Assembly: GCA_947044405.1 (NCBI GenBank)
Contig: CAMRHE010000508.1
Location: 884,001 to 948,000 of the forward strand
Direction of reading: 5' to 3'
DNA length: 64,000 nucleotides
From: Leptodactylus fallax
Lineage: Eukaryota > Chordata > Amphibia > Anura > Leptodactylidae
In this document: in pieces, positions 13,015-22,580 of the stretch
How positions within the stretch are numbered: the stretch's first letter is position 1
How the letters are laid out: every line of letters starts with the position of its first letter
Program-made: the position numbers and the translations under genes
The notes under the pieces: generated by a model
The model's database searches: none
What the model saw: only the letters and a program-made list of their open reading frames with translations
Told to the model about the DNA's origin: nothing

Positions 13015-13664
13015 GAAAGGGCCCCCCAAAACTAGGTGGACAGGCACTGACCTCGATCTGCACCCCCTACATTCCCTACTGGGGACAATCATGGGAGTGA
13101 TCTCTACATCTGAGGATCAGAGAGCGGAGATCAGTCCTGGAGCCTCCAAATAATTCTCCGCCATTTGCCGTAACAGCGATCACCCCTCCAATGGCGGCTT
13201 AACAGCGCAATACTGGGGGGTGGGTGGATATTTTTAAGCAGCTCGGATTCTCCCCCCTGTGACCTGCCCCTATTACCCTCAGTGATAATCGCCAGTATTG
13301 GATCATTTTATGTGACCAGCGATAACCAGACCATCAGGGGTTAAACCGTACAGACAAATTAAAGCAAACTTTGTGCAGCGAACATCTGCCCGATCACCGG
13401 CCGCCTTTGTACGGCCGCCAAGAATTCCCTTCTGCTGCGCATTCGTCTCCAGGGCCGAGCCCAACCTGCGCCACCGACACTTCTTAAAGGGCTAGCCAAC
13501 ATGGCCGCAGAATATTCGCCGTAGCCATCAACGTCCTCTACAATGAAAGTTCTACAACTTCCTCACCATTGCCAAGACCTCTGCTAGCTGTCAGTGAAAG
13601 AACCTAGGCACCTGTACACACCTGAGCACAAAAAGTGCTACGCTTGTATCCAAGCCAGGCAATG
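13015..13664. other. non-repetitive, GC-balanced interval
   Basis: Single-copy sequence with unusually many CpGs for this window, especially 13140-13520. It contains ATTAAAGCAAACTTTG and a symmetrical GTACGGCCGCCAAG region. No coding frame is supported. It could be regulatory or a CpG-rich 5' region of the minus-strand gene-like signals nearby; no direct proof. Confidence 0.4.
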
Positions 13665-14800
13665 CTCTGTGCACTGATACAGTGTAACAAACCATCAGAA
13701 GAGATATGGACTGCTGTAACTCACAGAGGATTGTCCAGATGGGATACATTGTAGCAAACTATTATACGAGATCCGAGCTGCTGTGTGTATCTCACAGAGG
13801 ACGGTCTAGATTAGATACATTGTAGCAAACTATTATACTAGAAGAGATCCGATCTGCTGTGCGTATCTCACAGAGGACGGTCTAGATTAGATACATTGTA
13901 GCAAACTATTATACTAGAAGAGATCCGATGTGCTGTGTGTATCTCACAGAGGACGGTCTAGATTAGATACATTGTAGCAAACTATTATACTAGAAGAGAT
14001 CCGATTTGCTGTGTGTATCTCACAGAGGACGGTCTAGATTAGATACATTGTAGCTAATTATTATACTAGAAGAGATCCGATCTGCTGTGCGTATCTCACA
14101 GAGGACAGTCTAGATTAGATACATTGTAGCAAACTATTATACTAGAAGAGATCCGATTTGCTGTGTGTATCTCACAGAGGACGGTCTAGATTAGATACAT
14201 TGTAGCAAACTATTATACGAGATCTGAGCTGCTGTTTGTATCTCACAGAGGGCGGTCTAGCTTAGATACATTGTAGCAAACTATTATACTAGAAGAGATC
14301 CGATTCCGAGCTGCTGTGTGTATCTCACAGAGGACGGTCTAGATTAGATACATTGTAGCAAACTATTATACGAGATCTGAGCTGCTGTTTGTATCTCACA
14401 GAGGACGGTCTAGCTTAGATACATTGTAGCAAACTATTATACTAGAAGAGATCCGAGCTGCTGTGTGTATCTCACAGAGGACGGTCTAGATTAGATACAT
14501 TGTAGCAAACTATTATACGAGATCTGAGCTGCTGTTTGTATCTCACAAAGGATGGTCTAGCTTAGATACATTGTAGCAAACCATTATACGAGATCTGAGC
14601 TGCTGTGTTTATCTCACAGAGGACGGTCTAGCTTAGATACATTGTAGCAAACATCAGCAAAGATTTGCACTGCTGTGTGTAGCTCACAGAGGATTGTCTT
14701 GAATGGATACATTGTAGCAAACCATCAGCAGAGAAGAGAGCTGTGTTGCTGCTGCTGTGTAGCTCACAGAGGACAGTCTAGACTGGATATAACTGTAACA
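13665..14800. repeat. 76-bp minisatellite
   Basis: About 14 copies of a ~76-bp unit containing AGATACATTGTAGCAAAC, ATTATACTAGAAGAGATCCG and TATCTCACAGAGGACGGTCT. Some copies lack the TAGAAGAGATCC part (ATTATACGAGATC variants), giving a shorter ~68-bp form. The edges (13665-13740 and 14640-14800) are the most diverged. Confidence 0.93.
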
Positions 14801-15511
14801 AACCCTCAGCTGTGAGAAGTGTTAGGTCAATGGATGTAAACAGATGGGAATGAGTACATTGAAGTGTAACCCTATGTCTGCAGCAGCTTTGCAGGACTTG
14901 GTATTTGGGGGGGGGGGGGTTAATTGGGGGTAATCGCTGCCCCGACATGGTTTTGGCCAAATGACAAATTCAGCTCTATTATTGTGACTTCCATAAACTT
15001 CACACCACTGGTCTGGAGTATACGGACTGGGCAGATGTAGCAGAGCTCAGACTGTCAATGTAGCAGATCACACTGTATCACTGGGCATAAGTCATGGTAT
15101 GTAAATGTGTAATCTGTGGTGTTACATAGGACTGCAGGTAAGATCTCAGCTATTGTGACACTACAACTCCCAGCACACAAGATCAGACATGGCGTTAGTG
15201 GGACTGCCAATAAACCGCACGGCACTATTTGTATCTAGAGAAAGCTATGAACATAGAGAGAACTGGCTCTGCTACATGGGCTGAACCTACTCAGCTCTGC
15301 TACACCACAGGCTATAGAATACAGAGGGCTGAAAACATGTTCACATCCACCGACCTGAACTTATCGGAATATTCCATTTCTTTTCCCACTGAAAATTTAG
15401 AGAAATAATTGGATTCCTCAAAACACGCCGGTCCTGGCCGGGAGCAGTAGAGTGAGGAATGTGACTCGGATACAACGTATCACCAGCACTATACCAGTGT
15501 ACAGGGACATT
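14801..15511. other. non-repetitive interval with a 13-G run
   Basis: Single-copy sequence. It holds a run of 13 G at 14907-14919, a ZNF143-like motif at 15160 and several TGTAGCAGAGCT words that foreshadow the 45-bp array to the right. No gene is supported. Confidence 0.5.
15160..15175 (+). promoter_or_regulatory. ZNF143-like motif
   Basis: ACTACAACTCCCAGCA matches the core of the ZNF143/STAF SBS2-type site (ACTACAAYTCCCAGCATG). The same words occur in some dispersed repeats, so it may have been brought here by one. Confidence 0.4.
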
Positions 15512-16440
15512 CAGATGTAGCAGTGCTGAGCTTGTCAGTGTATGATAGCCCTCAAACAGATGTAGCAGTGCTGAACTTGTCAGTGTACGACACCCCTTAT
15601 ACAGATGCAGCAGAGCTGAGCTTGTCAGTGTATGATAGCCCTTATACAGATGTAGCAGAGCTGAACTTGTCAGTGTACGGCACCCCTCTTACACATGTAG
15701 CAGAGCTGAGCTTGTCAGTGTATAATAGCCCTTATACAGATGTAGCAGAGCTGAGCTTGTCAGAGTACGGCACCCCTCATACAGATGTAGTAGAGCTGAG
15801 CTTGTCAGTGTACAGTACCCCTTATACAGATGTAGTAGAGCTGAGCTTGTCAGTGTACAGTACCCCTTATACAGATGTAGCAGAGCTGAGCTTGTCAGTG
15901 TACAGTACGCCTTATACAGATGTAGCAGAGCTGAGCTTGTCAGTGTACAGTACGCCTTATACAGATGTAGCAGAGCTGAGCTTGTCAGTGTACAGTACCC
16001 CTCATACACATGTAGCAGAGCTGAACTTGTCAGTGTACAGTACCCCTTATACAGATGTAGTAGAGCTGAGCTTGTCAGTGTACAGTACCCCTTATACAGA
16101 TGTAGTAGAGCTGAACTTGGTAGTGTACAGTACCCCTTATACAGATGTAGCAGAGCTGAGCTTGTCAGTGTACAGTACCCCTCATACACATGTAGCAAAG
16201 CTGAGCTTGTCAGTGTACAGTACCCCTTATACAGATGTAGCAGAGCTGAGCTTGTCAGTGTACAGTACCCCTTATACAGATGTAGTAGAGCTGAACTTGG
16301 TAGTGTACATTACCTCTTATACAGATGTAGCAGCGCTGAGCTTGTCAGTGTACGGACGCCTCATACACATGTAGCAGAGCTGAGTTTGTCAGAGTACGGT
16401 ACCCCTCATACACATGTAGCAGAGCTGAGCTTGGTAGTGC
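15512..16440. repeat. 45-bp minisatellite with open frames on both strands
   Basis: About 20 copies of a 45-bp unit: AGATGTAGCAGAGCTGAGCT then TGTCAGTGTACAGTACCCCT then TATAC. Because 45 is divisible by three and the unit lacks stops in one frame per strand, it stays open for 283 codons on plus (unit LSLSVYSTPYTDVAE) and 169 on minus (unit ALLHLYKGYCTLTSS). There is no start context, splice structure or codon pattern of selection, so I treat it as non-coding. Confidence 0.93.
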
Positions 16441-16449
16441 AGCAGGAAT

Positions 16450-17000
16450 GAGTTCCCCTAATGACAACTATTATTTGCGGCAATGGGACCAAAACCACAA
16501 AAATCCTTAAAAATGTTTCATGCTAAATTTTTCCTTTTTTTCCTTTTTTTTTTGCTGTCTCCCCACTCTCACCCCACTCTCGCCCTATTCTCTACGCCTT
16601 CGCATAATGGCGACTGACCATTATGTAAATAAATGAGAGGCGAAAACGAGAAACAAATCCAGAATGAATTGTGGATGAGACACATAAAGATGTGCGCAGC
16701 TCCCTGGCCGCTCGGCCGCACGTCGTTCCGCTCATTAGGCGATTTCACAAGTCTTAACAAACGGAACGATATTAGTCCTCGGCAATCGCTTACTGGCAAT
16801 CGCTGTGTGTACATAAGGCCTGACGTGAGCGGCCAAGTCACTGTACCACACGCCGACCTAATGCCATTATCTGCTTATTATGGTGGCAGGATAGACATCA
16901 CCCCGGGCGAGCTACGCCCCACACTGGATCTCACCCATCTGCGCAAACAGACATATTATATGGAGCTTATTCTATTATTTCTGTCCTAATATATCATTGT
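16450..17000. promoter_or_regulatory. candidate conserved non-coding element
   Basis: A non-repetitive island with the texture of a developmental enhancer: balanced composition, CpGs kept in an otherwise CpG-poor window, and AT-rich homeodomain-like words (TTATGTAAATAAATGAG, CTAATGCCATTATCTGC) set in unique sequence (16580-16970). Open frames of 90-118 codons occur on both strands but read as chance. Alignment to other frogs would decide. Confidence 0.35.
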
Positions 17001-17605
17001 TTTCAATATTTTTCTAGCATTTATTTTTTTTTATTATTTTTTTTCTTGAATTAAATTTTTCCTAATTATTTAATTTATGCTTTTTGTTTGTTTTTTCATC
17101 ATTTCCAGATTTTTATAAAATACAATAAATCATCCCTAAGGTCCGGTCTATATGTAACTATAGATTACCTTCTATCTAAGTCATCTACTTGCCACAATGC
17201 GCCTTAGCACTGCTACATCTGCATCATATCTGCCCGTGCTATATTTACATACATAATACAAGTAGACATGAGGCAAGCGCAGATGTAGCAGAGCTATAGG
17301 TGACTAGATAGAAAGGATACAGGTAGATAGAAGATATAGAACACAAGTACATAGATGATAGAATACAAGCAGATATAATAGAAGCACATTCAATACAAGT
17401 AGATAGAACTAGATACACTAAATATATTTTATATCTGTTTATATCCTATTTACTTAGATTATACCGACTTATATCTACAAGTATCATATGTGCTTATAAG
17501 TACATATAGTACAAGTAGATATAAATAGATATGATACAATTAGATATAATCTAAGTAAATATCATATAAGTAGATACAATATAAGTGGATATAATATAAG
17601 TCTAA
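17001..17605. other. AT-rich interval with sparse GATA words
   Basis: T-rich tract at 17010-17100, then diverged AGTAGATA/ATATAAGTAGATA words that look like an old, decayed relative of the GATA array to the right. No gene is seen. Confidence 0.5.
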
Positions 17606-17622
17606 ACATATAGATAGATATG

Positions 17623-17658
<36 letters not shown>

Positions 17659-17668
17659 TATAGATATG

Positions 17669-17725
<57 letters not shown>

Positions 17726-17830
17726 TGAGATAGATAGATAGATAGATGATGGAGATAGATAGATAGATAGATATGAGATAGATAAATAGATAGATAGATA
17801 TGATATGAGATAGATATGATATCGAGATAC

Positions 17831-17893
<63 letters not shown>

Positions 17894-17895
17894 TG

Positions 17896-17936
<41 letters not shown>

Positions 17937-18027
17937 TGAGATAGATAGATAGATATGAGATAGATAGATAGATATGAGATAGATAGATAGATAGATGAGA
18001 TAGATAGATAGATAGATAGATAGATGT
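17606..18027. repeat. GATA tetranucleotide array 1
   Basis: Runs of GATA interrupted by the word GATATGAGATAGATA at irregular intervals. The same composite recurs at 32.1, 46.0 and 52.9 kb. Confidence 0.95.
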
Positions 18028-18368
18028 GTATATATGATGCAAGTAACTATATATTATACATGTAGATATGAAATAAATATATAGTAAAGTCTCAGCTATA
18101 GAGATACAATGTATCACCACCTCTGGTTAGTGCCAGTAGGTAGCTGCACAGCAGGTAGGTATAACATAAGTAGATATAACACAAGTATAAATATATATGT
18201 AGATATGATGCAGATAACTATATATAATACATGTAGATATGATATAAATACATAGTAAAGTCTCATCTATAGGGAGGCTATTCTCATACAATGTATCACT
18301 GCCTCAGGTTAGCTGCTGTCTACAACATAGTGCCAGTAAGTAGGTATAATACAAGTATATACTGTGTA

Positions 18369-18404
<36 letters not shown>

Positions 18405-19137
18405 TGATGCAAGTAACTATATGCAATACATGTAGATATGATATAAGTACATAGTAAATTCTCAGAAATAGAGAGATCACTCAGATACAATGTATCACCG
18501 CCTCAGGTTAGTGCCAGCAGGTAGGTATAATACAAGTAGATATGATATTAGTATATAGTAAAGCCTCAGTTATTCTCATACAATGTATCAGGTATCTGTA
18601 CACAGGTAGGTATAATACAAGTAGATATAACACAAGTATAGCTATATATGTAGATATGATACAAATAACTATATATAATACATGTAGATATGATATAAAT
18701 ACATAGTAAAGCCTCAGCTATTCTCATACAATGTATCACCGCCTCAGGTTAGTGCCAGTAAGTAGCTGATCAGCAGGTAGGTATAACACGAGTAGATATA
18801 ATATTAATATATAGTAACGCCTCAGCTATAGAGATACAATGTATCACCGCCTCAGGTTAGTGCCAGTAGGTAGGTCTAATACAAGTAGATATGATATTAA
18901 TATATAGTAATGCCTCAGCTATTCTCATACAATGTATCAGGTATCTGTACACAGGTAGGTATAACACAAGTAGATATAATATTAGTATATAGTAACGCCT
19001 CAGCTATAGAGATACAATGTATCACCGCCTCAGGTTAGTGCCAGTAGGTAGGTCTAATACAAGTAGATATGATATTAATATATAGTAATGCCTCAGCTAT
19101 TCTCATACAATGTATCAGGTATCTGCATACAGGTAGG
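18028..19137. repeat. ~177-bp higher-order minisatellite
   Basis: Repeats of ACAATGTATCACCGCCTCAG, GTTAGTGCCAGTAGGTAG and AGTAGATATGATATTAATAT in alternating order. The last two full periods are about 177 bp apart (18845 and 19022). A TA dinucleotide run lies at about 18369-18402. The array ends within 10 bases of the splice-donor-like site at 19144. Confidence 0.85.
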
Positions 19138-19144
19138 TACTCAC

Positions 19145-19222
19145 CTTCCAGTAGTAGTTGTAGTAGTAGCTTTTGGCTTCTGTGGGGAATCTAATAAGAT
19201 TGTGGCAATTTTTCAAAGCAGT
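19145..19222 (-). other. candidate 5' exon ending at a splice donor
   Basis: On the minus strand a TATA box at 19248-19254 is followed 25-30 bp later by a putative start near 19222 and then by a consensus donor AAG-GTGAGTACC, the last exon base being 19145. The would-be exon includes a run of ACT/ACA codon-like triplets (AAGCTACTACTACAACTACT). No ATG of note; it would be an untranslated first exon. The tight TATA-to-donor layout is the evidence; the gene is unknown. Confidence 0.35.
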
Positions 19223-19247
19223 CAGTGACAATGCAAACAATCCAGCA

Positions 19248-19254
19248 TTTTATA
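19248..19254 (-). promoter_or_regulatory. TATA box of a candidate minus-strand promoter
   Basis: TATAAAA in TTCTATAAAATGCTGG on the minus strand. Upstream (higher coordinates) is non-repetitive sequence with ATTCATTAGG, an E-box-like CAGCTC and a GTGGGTGGGG word. The predicted start is near 19222. Confidence 0.4.
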
Positions 19255-19261
19255 GAATGAA

Positions 19262-20280
19262 AACTTGGCTTGGTCCCCACCCACAGTGAGCTGTCCCTAA
19301 TGAATATTCACAGCTAGTTAACAGCCCCTGGGGGGGGGGGGGCTCCTTCCATAACAAATGCCCCCTCCCCCTGCTGGACAGCCTGCACTCAGTGAAGGGG
19401 CTTTCTGCTTCTTCTGCTGCTGCTTTTTCTTCTTCTTTATCACTTTCCAGTGTAACTTCTCAGCTATCCCCCCACTACATGCAGCCCAGTGTGAATGGGG
19501 CAGAGCAGGGTGGAAGGAGAAGACAAGCTTTATCAAGTTACACCCTGAGACAGAGGGAGATCCTCAGGGGGGGCAGTAGTCAGGACTTGGCATGGACTTA
19601 TTATTCCAGCTGATATCCTGACTACTGCTGCCTGGCATCCCCCTATAACTCAGCTGCCAGGGGGCTCATTCTGCCAATATCCCCGAGGGCAGGCACTGGC
19701 TGGGACTCCTGGGTGTGCTGGCAGAGCTTCCTATAGATATGGAAGGTAGGTCCTGCGGTAGCTGATTGTACATGACAGTTTACATGGATGCGTTTATAAA
19801 GTCTGTGTGCCCAGGACCAGTGCCCCAGGTGTTGTATAGTAATGGCATGTCCAGGGGCACTGCCTGGCACCTGTAGGATATATATCCCCACTATAGCCTC
19901 TGGTGTATGTTTCCCTCCTATAGGTATATCCCCACCCATTAGGGAACCCTGTGTGCAGTAGTATTGTGGCCACTTATCTGGGTACTATACACATAGCTTA
20001 CAATGTGCCCAGGAGTCTGTCTGCAGATATAGGACATTACCTACACCTGGGCATCACCTACTACAGGGCCAAGTCACCTCCATAGCCCTTATACCCAGCC
20101 CTGGCATCACTGTGCTCTGCAGGTTCCTCACCAGACCTGGAGCTGGCCCCCAGATACAAGGTAGGTCCTGGGGTGGCCATACTGGTGAGCAATGTACCAG
20201 TGCCTCAGGATGATGGGAGTCACTGGCTAGGATAGTGGCCCCTGTGGGTGTTCTGCATGGTACATACACTGGCATGGCCA
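19262..20280. other. non-repetitive interval
   Basis: Contains a 13-G run at 19330-19342, a GAA/GCA-rich purine tract (19410-19450) and two similar words, GGAAGGTAGGTCCTGCGG (19739) and ACAAGGTAGGTCCTGGGG (20157), each shaped like an exon edge with a donor on the plus strand. Frames of 60-98 codons are present on both strands without recognisable motifs. Confidence 0.4.
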
Positions 20281-20285
20281 TCTAC

Positions 20286-20472
20286 CTTACAAGGATCTGT
20301 CATACTGAGTGGGGTCTCTGGGCATCTGCTGTGGGCAAGTCGTAGGTGAGTCCTGGACTGAGCCGGGGCCGGGGCCATGTCCTGAGGCTGCACAACGAGA
20401 TAGTCAGAGGTATCCATCAGAGGAGACTCAAGACTGTCCATCCTGCCCAAGACATGAGAGCGGAAACCAAAA
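20286..20472 (-). CDS. candidate first coding exon of an unrecognised gene
   Basis: On the minus strand an acceptor-like CCTTGCAG ends at 20473. It is followed by a short leader and an ATG at 20441 in a strong Kozak context (A at -3, G at +4). The frame runs 52 codons, starting MDSLESPLMDTSDYLVVQPQ and ending MTDPCK, into a donor AAG-GTAGAT (exon end 20286); a second possible donor, CTT-GTAAGG, lies 5 bases earlier. The peptide is compositionally normal, unlike the repeat-derived frames nearby, and resembles the acidic, Ser/Pro-rich start of a transcription factor, but I recognise no family. The 54/42-bp minisatellite begins directly at the acceptor. It may be a genuine exon or a chance frame of 52 codons. 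Confidence 0.35.
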
Positions 20473-20474
20473 CT

Positions 20475-21720
20475 GCAAGGATCAGACACATAACAGGACA
20501 GTATACAGAATAGTATACAGGACAGTATATAAGGATCAGACACATAACAGGACAGATACAGAATAGTATACAGGACAGATATAAGGATCAGACACATAAC
20601 AGGACAGTATACAGAATAGTATACAGGACAGTATATAAGAATCAGACACATAACAGGACAGTATACAGAATAGTATACAGGACAGTATATAAGGATCAGA
20701 CACATAACAGGACAGTATACAGAATAGTATACAGGACAGTATATAAGGATCAGACACATAACAGGACAGTATACAGAATAGTATACAGGACAGTATATAA
20801 GGATCAGACACATAACAGGACAGTATACAGAATAGTATACAGGACAGTATATAAGGATCAGACACATAACAGGACAGTATACAGGACAGTATATAACATA
20901 ACAGGACAGTATATAAGGATATGACAAGACAAATAACAGGACAGTATACAGGGCAGTATATAAGGATTAGACAAATAACAGGACAGTATACAGGACAGTA
21001 TATAAGGATCAGACACATACCAGGACAGTATACAGGACAGTATACAAGGATCAGACACATAACAGGACAGTATACAGGACAGTATATAACATAACAGGAC
21101 AGTATACAGGACAGTATATAAGGATCAGACACATAACAGGACAGTATACAGGACAGTATATAAGGATCAGGCACATACCAGGACAGTATACAGGACAGTA
21201 TATAAGGATCAGACACATAACAGGACAGTATACAAGGATCAGACACATAACAGGACAGTATACAGGACAGTATATAAGGATCAGACAAATAACAGGACAG
21301 TATACAGGACAGTATATAAGGATATGACAAGACAAATAACAGGACAGTATACAGGACAGTATATAAGGATCAGACAAATAACAGAACAGTATATAAGGAT
21401 CAGACAAATAACAGGACAGTATACAGGACAGTATATAAGGATTAGACAAATAACAGAACAGTATACAGGACAGTATATAAGGATCAGACAAATAACAGGA
21501 CAGTATATAAGGATCAGACAAATAACAGGACAGTATACAGGACAGTATATAAGGATCAGACAAATAAGAGGACAGTATACAGGACAGTATATAAGGATCA
21601 GACAAGACAAATAACAGGACAGTATATAAGACAGTATACAAGGATCGCACAAGACAAATAACAGGACGGTATATAAGGATCATACAAGAAAAATAATACA
21701 ACAGGAAAATTATCATATAA
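20475..21720. repeat. 54/42-bp minisatellite
   Basis: Units built from GGATCAGACACATAACAGG, ACAGTATACAGAATAGTATA and CAGGACAGTATATAA. The left part is mainly 54 bp, the right part mainly 42 bp (lacking the AATAGTATACAG block), with some 30-bp forms. All lengths are multiples of three, so minus-strand frames of 235-264 codons (units such as ILSCYVSDPY) stay open without being genes. Confidence 0.93.
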
Positions 21721-22154
21721 TAGAGACACGAGAGTGACATCATATAGTAATATCATATAGTAATTTCATATAGCAGAGCAGATACAAATATAACAACATC
21801 ACAACACAACAATACTACACAATAGTAACATGTGAGTACAAGGTATAGTATGAAGCGGGGAGGACCCAGCACACACATATATACCATATATACTATATAT
21901 ATATTAGACTAGATATTGTGTGATGAGAGCGGATACAGACACAACTAGTACACAAGGTGCACACAAGAGCAGTCATATCAGCACAGTATAGTGTAGTATG
22001 GAGAGGATACAACGGAACAAACACCTATACAGACATTGCGGCATTATTATCTGTCCATTATGGATTAATATTATTACTGATATAAAACCTGATGATCCCC
22101 GCACACTGCAGGCTACAGATAGATAGATATACATTATATACAGCAATAGGATCC

Positions 22155-22157
<3 letters not shown>
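21721..22157. other. AT-rich non-repetitive interval
   Basis: Diverged ATCATATAGTAAT words at the left, then single-copy sequence. No coding or RNA feature is seen. Confidence 0.5.

Positions 22158-22204
<47 letters not shown>
22158..22204. repeat. TA dinucleotide run
   Basis: About 23 TA units without interruption. Confidence 0.97.
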
Positions 22205-22206
<2 letters not shown>

Positions 22207-22429
22207 CACTGCGTTACTTATACTATTCCTAATTATTGGCCATCTCCGACATTACAGACTTTTCTCCGCTTTTTCCCTCCATGTGCACCTTTATTTGCGG
22301 CTTTTCTTCATATTCTTCTCTGCAGGGAATTATCGCTGATCTTTATCTGGTCTATAATGTTCTCATAGATCACACCGAGGATTATCACAGATTATTGATG
22401 AGTAGATGGATTTAGGATTGATGTCAATC

Positions 22430-22433
<4 letters not shown>

Positions 22434-22480
<47 letters not shown>
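22434..22480. repeat. GT dinucleotide run
   Basis: About 23 GT units, followed by GAGAGAGAG. The alternating purine-pyrimidine tract could adopt Z-DNA. Confidence 0.97.
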
Positions 22481-22489
<9 letters not shown>

Positions 22490-22520
22490 TGATGAGCAGA
22501 TATCAGGTTTTATGTTCATG

Positions 22521-22522
<2 letters not shown>

Positions 22523-22575
<53 letters not shown>
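22523..22575. repeat. AT dinucleotide run
   Basis: About 26 AT units; the third dinucleotide run within 420 bp. Confidence 0.97.

Positions 22576-22576
<1 letters not shown>

Positions 22577-22580
<4 letters not shown>

Noticed and set aside
15523..16374. 283-codon open frame with 15-residue repeats
   Set aside because: It is the 45-bp minisatellite read in its stop-free frame; the other strand is open too and there is no gene structure.
20220..21743. Long Cys/Tyr/Leu-rich frames that look like membrane proteins
   Set aside because: They arise from the 54/42-bp units, all multiples of three. Only the non-repeat end (20286-20472) was kept as a separate weak exon candidate.
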